Origin: Sycon ciliatum
Taxonomy: Eukaryota; Porifera; Calcarea; Leucosolenida; Sycettidae
Length of the DNA: 64,000 nucleotides
NCBI RefSeq assembly: GCF_964019385.1
Contig: NC_088644.1
Location: 43,052,873 to 43,116,872, forward strand
Reading direction: 5' to 3'
The position numbers were made by a program, and so were the translations under genes. Positions 1 through 11,100 of the stretch are shown one piece after another (positions within the stretch are counted from its first letter, which is position 1; each line of letters begins with the position of its first letter). The notes beneath the pieces are model-generated. The model saw only the letters and a program-made list of their open reading frames with translations. It ran no database searches and was not told the origin of the DNA.

Positions 1-264
1 TCCCCTAGCTGCAGGTGATCCGGCACTGTCTTCAATGACTCCAGCGCGAAGTGGTGATACTACAGATAGTTGTTCAGCGCTCGGAGGTTGATAATTGTGG
101 GGGCCGGGGTTTGCCATTATTAAAATTATTTCTTTTCTTTTTGTTTCGTCTTCTCACATTCGTCACTCTGTGAAATGTCACGAATGATAGCAAATTGCCG
201 TGTACCACAAAGAGCCATTGGCAAAACAAACCAATGCATGGCTCGTAATTATTATCGCCTTACT
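1..264. other. no gene seen
   Basis: I see no coding exon, RNA gene or clear repeat in this stretch up to the first inverted-repeat element. Confidence 0.5.
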
Positions 265-421
265 CAGGACCGCCGGATGCAGCGTGTGAGTGGTCCGGTA
301 GTATCATGGCCGTTATACTTTGTGTAGGGTATGACGGGTACACCTGCCCTCCACAGCAGGAAACACGTGTTCGTGGCTGAAAAGTTGGTCCGGTAATAAC
401 CTGACCAGCTCCGGCGGCCTG
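265..421. repeat. small inverted-repeat element, CAGGACCGCCGGA family
   Basis: It starts CAGGACCGCCGGATG and ends with the inverted partner (reverse complement CAGGCCGCCGGAGC). Relatives with similar ends and the internal phrase TTGGTCCGG lie at 26303-26472 and 48843-49299. It looks like a non-autonomous DNA transposon; no transposase is visible. Confidence 0.5.
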
Positions 422-445
422 TTATTAATCGCACATCACGGCAGT

Positions 446-1170
446 ATGCTACAAGCACAATTGACAAACATGTCACCCGGCAACTGCACACGGGTGCGCG
501 TTACAGGATTGGCCTGGCAACTTCAAACAGGCGCAATTGACAAACATGGTGCTCCGCTGGGCAACGTCAGCGGGAATGCACCAAAACAAACACAGCCCCG
601 GCATCAGCAAACGGGAACGCCGTTACAAATATGGTGCCCCGGTAAACTCAACGGGAGCGCACTAATACAAGCTGGCCTGGTAGCTTCAAACAGGCACAAC
701 TGACAAACGTGGTGCTCCGCTCGGCAACTTCAGCGTGAGTGCACCAATACAAACACGGCCCCGGCAACAGCGAACGGGAAAGCCGTTATAAACATGGTGC
801 CCGGAGAACTCAACGGGAACGCACCAACGCAAGCTGGTCTGGCAACTGTAAAGCGGCACAACTGACAAATGTGGTGCCCCGCTGGGCAACTTCAACGGGA
901 ATGCACCAATACAAACACGGCCCCGGCAACAGCAGACGGGAACGCCGTTTCAAACATGGTGCCCCGGCAAACTCAACGGGAACGCACCAATACAAGCTGG
1001 CCTGGCAACTTCAAACAGGCACAACTGACAAACGTGGTTCCCGGCTGGGCAACTTCAACGGGAATGCACCAATCATGTGACAAACACGGCCACGGCAACA
1101 GCAAACAGAATCGCCGTTACAAATATGGTGCCCCGGCAAACTCCACGGAAACGCACCAAGCTGGCCTAGC
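446..1170. repeat. tandem repeat, about 163-bp unit, 4+ copies
   Basis: The phrase GGCCTGGCAACTTC or a close variant recurs at 511, 674, 836, 999 and 1163, giving unit lengths of 162-164 bp. Units diverge by roughly 10%. Several frames stay open across it, but the peptides are low-complexity products of the repeat and not a gene. It begins just after the 265-421 element, so it may have grown from or beside it. Confidence 0.75.
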
Positions 1171-2055
1171 AAATGGGTACACTGTTACAACATCAGACCA
1201 TCACATCAAGATGCCGCTGCGGCAACAATGCATATGTAGCAGCAATACAGCAGACATGTGAGGTGGATGTGATTGGGACCGTTTGGCCCGCGTGCTACGC
1301 CCGAGGTGGTGGCAAGTAACACTGTCCTGATGTGAGGACTCCGAGTCGGCACTAGCATCTGAGCTCTGAGTCTGACTAGAACTAGACTAGTCTAGAGACT
1401 TAGAGTAGTGCTCACCCTCATCTGAGTCGGAGTATGCCGGTCTTTGACTGAGAACAGTCAGACTCACACTCGGAGGCACTGGCAACAGTGTCCGCCGGAC
1501 TCGTAGGCACTTAGGCCAAGCAGGTCGTGAGACCGTTCAGGCCGTTTAGGCCGTTAGTGCTCGTCACATTTAAGGACGCACTATGGTGCCGACAAGGTGC
1601 CGGGCTGGAGCTACCAGCCACTCGTGTCCTGGCTTCGCCAGAAACATCACACGACCCAAAGTCACGGCGTGACTCGCGTGGACGCAAAACACTCGGCCCA
1701 TCTTGGGGTGTCATCACACGCCCGCATCCACGGCTCAGGGGGTTTCGACCGCATCGGCCGGCACGTGGGCAAGGCGGCGAGCCGCCTGATCATCGTCACG
1801 CAAAGACTCTAAAAGCTTCTCCATCGCCAAGAGTCTAAGACGGTGAGAGGAAAATATCCAAGGCACTTCTTGTTCGAGCATGAAAAAAGGCCTGAAGGGC
1901 CTTGGATGAGCTGCATCAAGTACAGCTTCATTAGAATATTGAACTTTAAAAAAATGCTGTGTTCGAGCATGAAATCGCGTAAATCGCGAGGGCTAGACAT
2001 AGTTATATCTCACCGGAAACTCCGACATGCAATCAAAATACCAATAGAGAAAGTG
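1171..2055. other. no gene seen
   Basis: Short open frames exist here (for example 1527-1838 +) but none has a family resemblance, a splice context or codon regularity that supports a gene. Confidence 0.4.
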
Positions 2056-2402
2056 AATACACTCAAACGCCTCTTATCCGGACGCCTCAGATACGGGCAC
2101 GTCTCTCTACCGGGCACCTTCAGCTTGAGGGCCTATAGCACAAATGAGTCGAATTTGGGGTTTTTGAACTTTTTTCCGTGTGTGGAAGTGCTTATGTTTC
2201 ACTGCCAACCTATGTAATCCACACATTTTTATCAATGGGTTCCTTTTGTATCCTCAACGTACATGTGCAATACGTGCCAAATAAACTTCTTCAAAAAATG
2301 ATATCATACATGGTAGGTGAGTTATCCTGAGACACGGGCAAATCTGAGATACGGGCAGTGCCCGGTCCCAAGGTGCCCGGATAAGAGACGTTCGAGTGTA
2401 TT
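2056..2402. repeat. MITE-like element with 26-bp terminal inverted repeats
   Basis: The left end AATACACTCAAACGCCTCTT continues to TATCCGG and matches the reverse complement of the right end with two mismatches over 26 bp. The interior has gCCCGG-rich phrases (GATACGGGCA, GTGCCCGG) that recur near 27610. No coding capacity. Confidence 0.75.
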
Positions 2403-2672
2403 GAGTCCGTTCCGGTTTGCAACCTATGTGACGTATGTCCTATTTGAAACCGTCCCCTCTACACACAGTAGCCATCAACGTCTTTATCTGGCTAATACTA
2501 TTGTATGTCAAAACTGCACCCAGCAGCTAGCATGTATATAGCAGGACCACAGCACGGCCGGCCGTGCTAGCGATCAAAATAATAATTTCTTGATTATTAT
2601 TACGACCTGATATGATAAGTGATTAGTGATTAGTGTTTTGACTTTTCAATCAGGAAGTATTAGTTACTTCAG

Positions 2673-5096
2673 ATGACTATTCTAGTGCTGAGTGGTGGTG
2701 GAAGCAGCGAGGGCACTCGAATTATCAAAAATGTGTTGGCTCGTGGAGAGCTGACCTTGCATTGAATGCTTTCAAGTAAGTTTCATGCATGCCTGGTACT
2801 CATTGCTCAGCTAACGGTAAGAGCTTTCCATGAAGGCCAACCCGACATTTCTTGATCACGAGCCGATGATGATCGGGTGGAAAAAGACGGTTATGGTGTC
2901 GGAGTTCCCCGAAGCTGCGTGAAGTGATCCTTCAAAGTTCAAGCCTGTGTGATCTTGTGCGCAGGTACGTCGGGTCCCTGTGCATGTGTCTTAGCTGGCC
3001 AGAAAAAGCCACTTCATAGCTGTGTGCTGTAGACCAGGCTGAATAGTGGCGGTCAATTCTTCAGCCTTGCAAGCTGTTGAATGGTGCAATCCCAGCACAA
3101 GCTGCTATGTCTTCTGCTGTAGCATCGCTATCATCGCCTCCGGCGATGGGCGTCCAATGGTCCAATGGTCTTAGCTTACACGTACGACAAAATAACTAAA
3201 GACTTAGTATAAACATTGCAGACAGTTACGGAGACACACCGAGTGCCTGTACGAAACTCGTACTGCCTGTACTGGCTGTAGACCGAAGATCGTGTAGCAT
3301 CACAGCAGAGACGTCTGTATGGTGATAAGTTATAACAAAGAGTTCATAACCCCAAGAGTGTGCAACTGGGGTCTGGCTGCTGTAGGCCCACTGCGCTGCG
3401 GGATTCCAACATTACGTCATGCCGCTGAGGCACAGCTGTGCAAAACTCCGCATTCCGGGGTGCTTGGGACCAGGGAGCAGTACACGTGCAACGAACGTGT
3501 ACGTCATTTTTGACGTAATGTTGGAATTCCACCGCGCAGATCCCCATGACACAGTTGCACACTCCTGGGGTTATGGACTCTTGTTATAACTTATAACAAC
3601 AGTGGTATGGCCATGCATACCATACACGTGTGCTTATCTCAACATATAAACTAAGAGTATTGTTAGAAGAAATGAGTGCTGCTAGGATGCCTGTGGATTG
3701 AGAAGAACCTAGTAAATACATACCATGGGCAGCGGCAGATCCAGCAATCTCCACAGGGTTCCAGTGTAGTCAAAACTGAATAACTGATACATGTACATGC
3801 ACCCGCATATGGTTGCCAGTAGTACATTACATTTTATGAAATTTAGGGGGTTCCACGGAACACCTGGAACCCCTCCTGGATCCGCCCCTGATGGGCGTTA
3901 GCAGGGTGCGACTCCGAGTGCGTCTCGAGATGCATTCTGAGAATGCATCTCGAGACGCACTCTGTACGAGCATACATGTCACTGACTTGCTTTCTTGTTG
4001 GGCCTATCTGCTACCGGAGAATCCCCACCCAAAGACTGCCTGCGCCCAAACGGCCTCCCGCGGTGGATGTTTTTTACAAGTAGAACCTTTCACGATACTA
4101 TATGAGACTAAAGTGTCAGAATTTTAATTGAAGCTCAGGAGCACTCGCAATTCGGTGTCAAGACTGTCTGCAACATGAGCAAAAGCCAAGATAATTCGTA
4201 CGGAAGTCGAAATGGCACAGCTCATTGCATGCGTATTGAATGTCAAGTGATTGCCTACACCGAAGTAAGGACTGTTAGCTACAGTAGCGTGGCTGATAAG
4301 CTCTAGACCAAGACCTGCATTTACACAAACCCACACCCAGGTGACAACAGAGTCGACACCAGGCACCGCAATGCAAGTAACTATAAACGTTGGTCAATGT
4401 CTGCTATCGGGAGTTTATTATATGAGCACACGCGCTGGGAAAGTGCTTCATTATGTGGAAGTGGAGTTTGGAGACAGATCCAAATAAAGCCTGCCCACCT
4501 GGAGATACTCACTGGGAGAGGACGATGAAGCAAGCGGTTGTTTTTGCGCTTTGCGGCCTGGTCACTCACACGCAGGCAGGTGCTCACGTCACACCCCCCC
4601 CCCCCCTCTCTTTGCCTTGATCGTGGATCCGTCAGTTTGGTCAGCATGTTTTGCAAGGACGAGAGTGCCTTTGGCGTTGTACATGCGTCCAAACACAAAA
4701 TCTCCCATTGCAGGGCCTCACGGGGAAAGCTCCTACCTTGGACTTGACCGCAGACCAATGCTGCAATGTCAGTGTGATTGTTAGCCCCTAGTATTAAAGT
4801 GGTCTGTCTATGTGCAGATAGATCAAGTTGATGGATGTAGCCATGTGGAAGTTGTCTTGTCCAACTTGAATGCTTCGGAAAGAAGGGCTACATGATCGTT
4901 GAGTTGTGTGTTTGTGGACTTCATGTTTCCTGTCACTGAGCAATAATTCAATATGAAGCGTGCATGGCGGGGTTAGTAAGGCTATAACAGAACAAAATGT
5001 GTTGCTCTCCACATGACGCTGAGTTTTGCTTACCACTCCTTCCGCTCATGCTCAGATAACAATGTGTTGTGCTGTAGAAGGCGCAGCATGGTGCAT

Positions 5097-5128
<32 letters not shown>

Positions 5129-8100
5129 GCTCAACTGTAGCGACTGGAGAAGAATCACTCTAGCATCCCTGTCCCAGAGTCTCCAGGGTCTAGACCAGTG
5201 TCGGCACACTGTATCAGAGATTCTGACTTTCTTATCAATCCCTGATTGTGCCGGCCTCTGTACTGCTGTGCCGGATTGTTTGTGTTTTACGTGTTTGAAT
5301 CATAGAGAGCCTTGCATATCCACCAATGGCAATGCAGGCTCGCTGGCATTCACCTCCGGTACGAACGGACACAACGTTCAGCTTTCAACATGGCAAGGGC
5401 CACGGCCATGGGTGCACCATCTTGGACTTCTTCCATCCTGCCCGCATTGGCTGAACACGGACAAGAGAAGCCTGCAAGCCGGCGCGGATAAGCAGGTTCT
5501 AACACTGGCCACCGGAAGTGAGCACTTAGTTGATGTTTGTACAACTAATGATAATGCACATAATGCACACGGATCATTCATTCAGTATACAGCTTATATA
5601 CAGTGTTGTAGTCACTCAATTGTTAAGATGTACTTGTACCTGTTGTTACCTCAAAACTAGTATTTGACCACTTAACTATGCATGGAGCTGGAGACAGCAT
5701 CCAAGTGTATCTTGATTGTGGAATTCTATGATTTTTATAGTCATAACAAAGTGGATGAACAAATGACTATATTCTTATGAAGAGATGATGCAGGGCGTAT
5801 TTCTGGCTGTACACGGTGTGTGCAGTAAACTCATTGTCCTGTGTTCTTTCACAATACCTTTCTCCTTTGTCCTGTGTTCTTTCACAATACCTTTCTCCTT
5901 TGCGCAGGGGTGTTTTTGGTGACGACCAACAAGGTTTATGACATCTATACCCGTAAAAATGGCGTCCGCCCCAGCTACTCTACTGCCAGAGAGTCCACTT
6001 CAGGTGAGTTGATAGTGATATTGTTGATTGTGATACTGTTGATGTTGATACTGCTGATGCTTGCTCCTGTAATTTTAGCTGCATGATTTGACATGTATTT
6101 GTAAAAAAGGCAGCCTGTGGCGGGGGGGGGGGGGGGGGGGGGGGCAAGCCCCCCCCCCCCCCCCCCCACACACACACGGACCCACACTCACACACTTAAT
6201 ATACGAAAGGCATAGCACGTCAACCTTGGGGGGGGGGGGGGGCACGGTCGAAAGAATCATGGAGCAGGTCAAGTAGACTAATAAAACAGAAGATTAAGCT
6301 GGTGAATAAATTCATCCAATTCCAATGAAAGAGATCGACCGGTCTGTCCAGGCGAAAATGTTGTCCATTTACCTACTGGTAACCTCTACAAAATGACTTT
6401 AATCCGGCATTTACTCTAGTACAAAGGTTCCTCGGACGAAGAAGACAAAATTAAATTCTCTACGAATAATTCTGTGTTGACATGATAGCGTCTTACTTGT
6501 AGTTCATTGGTCCTCATTTCTTCGTATAATATTAGGTTTGTACTTCAGGGTTCTAGCTGTGGTGTTTGTAACCACAGACATTGTGAATCACCTGAGGGCC
6601 AGACTATTGTTGGTAATGCTAGACCTTATGGAAGTGTCGAATGACCGCACTTGGCATTCATCCATTCATGCATGCTAGCTATCTCGTGTGTTTGGACTAC
6701 CTCCATTATCTTCCTTTTTATATTGCTCTACTCTGTAATATTCAACCAGTTGCGTACTGGACAAGTGAACTACGGTTGTGCTTTGTTTTGGGTGTTGTGA
6801 GTCACGGACTAAAACACTACAGTGGCGACGAAGATTTTGTTTTTCTAGTGTGCTCCGAGCATTACTAGTATTAGCTCCGGCTATGGCGACTCTTGGACAC
6901 ATTGAGTTGTTTGATGTCACTGGCGGAAACTGGTCGACGTACGAACTACGCTTGACGCAGTATTTGGCAGCCAACAGCATCGATGATAATGACCTGAAGC
7001 GAGCAACGATGCTCACGGTCATCGGAGGTCCAGCATTTGAACTGCTGCAAGATTTGCTGGCCCCGAACGCCCCAACTGACAAGACGTTTGCGGAACTCTG
7101 CGCGGCTCTAAAAGGACATCTCGCACCGAAACCACTTGTCATTGGAGAACGATACCGATTCTACCAGAGGGACCAACGTCCAGGAGAATCGATCGCCGCC
7201 TACGTGGCTGAACTTCGCCGTTTGGCAAGGACCTGCGAGTTCAATGCCCATCTTGCAGAAGCTCTGCGAGCCTGATCGCTTCGTCTGCGGACTGAGGAGT
7301 GCAGGTACGCGGAGGAAACTCCTGGCCACGGACGCACTGACTTTCGACAACGCCGTCAAGGACGCGCTGGCTGATGAGCTGGCCACCAGGGACGCTCTGG
7401 AAGTCTCCGCGACGGATACGAAGAACGCTAGCGGTGGTGTCCACAAACTTCGCAACCCATCGAGAAAGCCTGTGCCTGGTGCACGATCTACGTGTTTTCG
7501 CTGTGGTGGCGTTGGACACAAGGCGCCTGACTGCCGCTACAAGGACGAAGTTTGCAATGCGTGTGGTAAGAAAGGCCACTTGCAGCGGGTTTGCCGAAGC
7601 AAGCCAGCTGAGCAGCCAGGAGCGCGACCAACTCCGCGACCCAGATCATTCAAGCGCAAAGGCTCAGCGATGACCATGATGACAGGTCACAACTATTTGT
7701 TTGCGAGCGACGAGGACGACCAGTCCAGCATTCGCTATGTGCGTGTCTCCAAGATCCAGTCGAGCGGAAAGCCACCAGTACCACTCACGATAACCGCACA
7801 GATCGCGGGACAGGAGTTATCTATGGAAGTAGACACGGGCGCTGGTGTCTCTGTTTTACCAGCCGCAACATACGTGCACTTGTTCTCCGAACACCCGCTT
7901 CGCCCAGCAAAACTGGTGCTGCAAGCCTACAACGGTGAATCGCTTCGATCGCAAGGCGTGCTGCGCTTGCCTGTCACCATCAACGGTCAGCAAGCGGAGG
8001 CTGAGCTGTACATGGTCGACTGCGAGGGCCCAGCATTGCTAGGACGCACATGGCTCCAGCAATTTCGCCTCAACTGGACAGAGTTGGCGGCTATCAGGAA

Positions 8101-11100
8101 TGTGAAATCCTCACTCCAGGAGTTACAACGTGAATTTGCAGCGGTATTCAATGATGAACGAGGATTGTTCAAGGGGGCGAAAGCCAAGCTCACGCTGAAG
8201 TCTGATGCGACTCCAAAGTTTGTCAAGGCACGATCGGTGCCAATGGCGCTGAAACCCAAGGTTGAAGCAGAGATACGTCGCATGGAGGCTGCTGGAATCC
8301 TCACTCCGGTGGAGTGGAGCGAATGGGCAACACCTGTGGTACCTGTTCTGAAGCCAAACGGCCAGGTCAGGCTATGTGGAGACTTCAAGGTGACGGTGAA
8401 TCCCCAGCTCCACATCGACCAACACCCGTTGCCGCTCATCGAGGAGATCTTTGCCTCACTCTCCGGAGGGCAAGAGTTTACAAAACTCGATCTGAAGGCA
8501 GCGTACATGCAGATGGAGGTGGACGACGAGTCGAGGCCCCTGCTTACGCTCAACACCCATCTGGGTCTGTTTCGACTCAACCGTCTCCCATACGGGATTG
8601 CGTCTGCTCCCGCGCTATGGCAATAAGCCATGGATTCTCTGCTACGAGACCTGCCAGGCGTTAAGTGCATGATCGATGACATCATCGTCACTGGCCGCAC
8701 ACCCGAGGAACACCTCAACACGCTGATGAAGGTGCTCCAACGTCTCGGTGATGCGGGCCTCAAGCTCAACCTGGCCAAATGCCACTTCTTTCAGCCGAAA
8801 GTGGAATATTGCGGCCACGCCATCAGCGCACAGGGCCTGCACACGATGCCGAGCAAGGTTGATGCAATTTGTGATGCTCCACCGCCGGAGAATGTGCCGC
8901 AAGTACGCAGTTTTCTGGGGCTCATCACCTACTATCAACGCTTCATTCCGAAGATGTCAACTATCCTGAGTCCACTAACAGCGCTGCTGCAAAAAGGAGC
9001 GGCGTTCGAATGGACAGATGAGTGCCGACAAGCCTTCCAAGAGGTCAAGCAGGTGCTGTCAACCCAACAGGTGCTCACACACTATGACCCGACACTGCCC
9101 GTTCGTCTCGCAAGTGATGCGTCACCATACGGGGTTGGAGCGGTCTTGTCGCACATTCTGCCATCTGGAGAAGAGCGACCGATCGCATATGTCTCTCGAA
9201 AGCGGAACAGGCATACTCACAGATCGACCGTGAAGCGCTCGCAATAGTGTGGAGTGTGAAACGCTTCCACAACTACCTGTACGGCCGGCATTTTGAGCTG
9301 CTCACGGACCACCAGCCGTTGGTATCAATCTTCCACCCGAGGAAAGGCCTGCCTGCTATGACCGTAGCACGTCTTCAACGCTATGCGATGCTCCTGGCCG
9401 GACATGACTACACGATCATGTACCGCCAAACAGACAAGCATTGCAACACCGACGGATTGTCACGCCTGCCGGTAGGAAATCCTCCAGTACCAGATACGGC
9501 AGAGGAAGCGGTCAACATGTTCTACATGGACCAATGCGAACCACTCCCAGTGACAGCATAGCAGATCAAGGAGGCAAGAGCCAGCGACCCGCTATTGCGT
9601 GAGGTCCATCGCTATGTGCAACAAGGTTGGCCGAAGTCGTGCCCAAGAGCAGAGCTACAGCAGTACTTCCAACGCCGCAACGAGCTCAGCGTTAGCAACG
9701 AGTGCTTGCTATGGGGCAATCACGTCATCATTCCGCCGGACCACCGGAAAGCTGTCCTGACAGAGCTTCATGAAGGCCATCCAGTAATGGTACGAATGAA
9801 GGCATTGGCGAGAAGCATCCTCTGGTGGCCGGGCTTGGATGGCGACATAGCAGACGCAGTCAAAGCATGCCTCGGATGCCAAAGTGTCCAGAGCGAACCT
9901 GCTGCAGCACCAGTGCACCGATGGAGCATGCCAGACCGCGCGTGGCAGCGCGTCCACGTAGATTACCTTGGTCCATTGCGGCAAACGATGTGGCTCGTCA
10001 TTGTCGATGCCCATTCAAAATGGCCCGAAGTCATTCCGATGCCTTCCACAACGTCTTTGGCTACCATCGCGAGTCTCAGGACAGTATTCGCCAGATATGG
10101 TTGCCCAGACCTCATCGTCAGCGACAATGGTCCACAATTTGCATCTGCAGAGTTTGCAGAGTTCCTCGCCTCGAACGGCATCGCTCACAGACGCTCAGCG
10201 CCGTATCAACCAGCGACGAACGGCCAAGCTGAAAGGTTCGTCCAGACCTTTAAACGGGCAATCCAGGCAGTACCACAGTCAACACCTGCACAGATTGCTG
10301 CTGTCCGGTTCTTGATGAGCTACCGCCGAGGAGTCCATCCGGCTACAAACGCAACGCCTGCGAAGCTGTTCCTAGGCCATCAGCTACGATCACGTCTGGA
10401 TTTGTTGCGACCGTCAACGGCACAACAGAACGCCAAGACGCCCACCGAAGAGCCTGCTGGCAAGGCACGATCCTTCGAGGTTGGAGGCGCCGTTCTGGCA
10501 CGTGATTACCGGAACGCCAACCATCCCGGATGGATCCCAGCGACCATACTCGAGAAGCTTGGGTCTCGTACGTACATGATTGTCACCAGCCAAGGCGCAC
10601 AGTGGAAGCGACACCTGGATCAGCTACGTGCGGGACACCCGTCCTTCCTAGTGGATGAGCCGACACAATCTGTGGCTGCACCATGTCTCCCTCCAGCGCA
10701 GCACCCGACCGCAGCAGAAGCACCCGAGCCTGAGCCGGCTGCAGTGCCACAACAGCACGAGGCTGACGCAACCGACGCCTCACCGACTCCGACTCTACGC
10801 CGATCGCTGCGGACACACAAGCAAGTGTCTCGCTTGGGCCTGTAGAAAGTAGAAACAGTCCCGGTCATGTTGATCATGTCGGAACTACACATCACTGTAT
10901 GCTCATGTTTCTCTTTCTCGATCTTCATCTTGACGTTTACGATCTTTACTCTAGTCCTAGAAGTATGTTCCATTTTAGAAGGGAGGACTGTGGTGTTTGT
11001 AACCACAGACATTGTGAATCACCTGAGGGCCAGACTATTGTTGGTAATGCTAGACCTTGTGGAAGTGTCGAATGACCGCACTTGGCATTCATCCATTCAT

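Noticed and set aside
739-1261. Open frames of 113-130 codons
   Set aside because: They follow the 163-bp tandem unit and repeat the same peptide; no start context or homology.
5013-5660. 215-codon + frame
   Set aside because: It crosses a (TG)n(G)17 tract and has no family resemblance; splice-compatible sequence within it is in a different frame.
7987-8778. 263-codon - strand frame
   Set aside because: Antisense shadow of the Ty3 reverse transcriptase.
6883-10845. Active Ty3 element
   Set aside because: Near-identical LTRs suggest youth, but two frameshifts and two stops make full-length Pol impossible from this copy as given.
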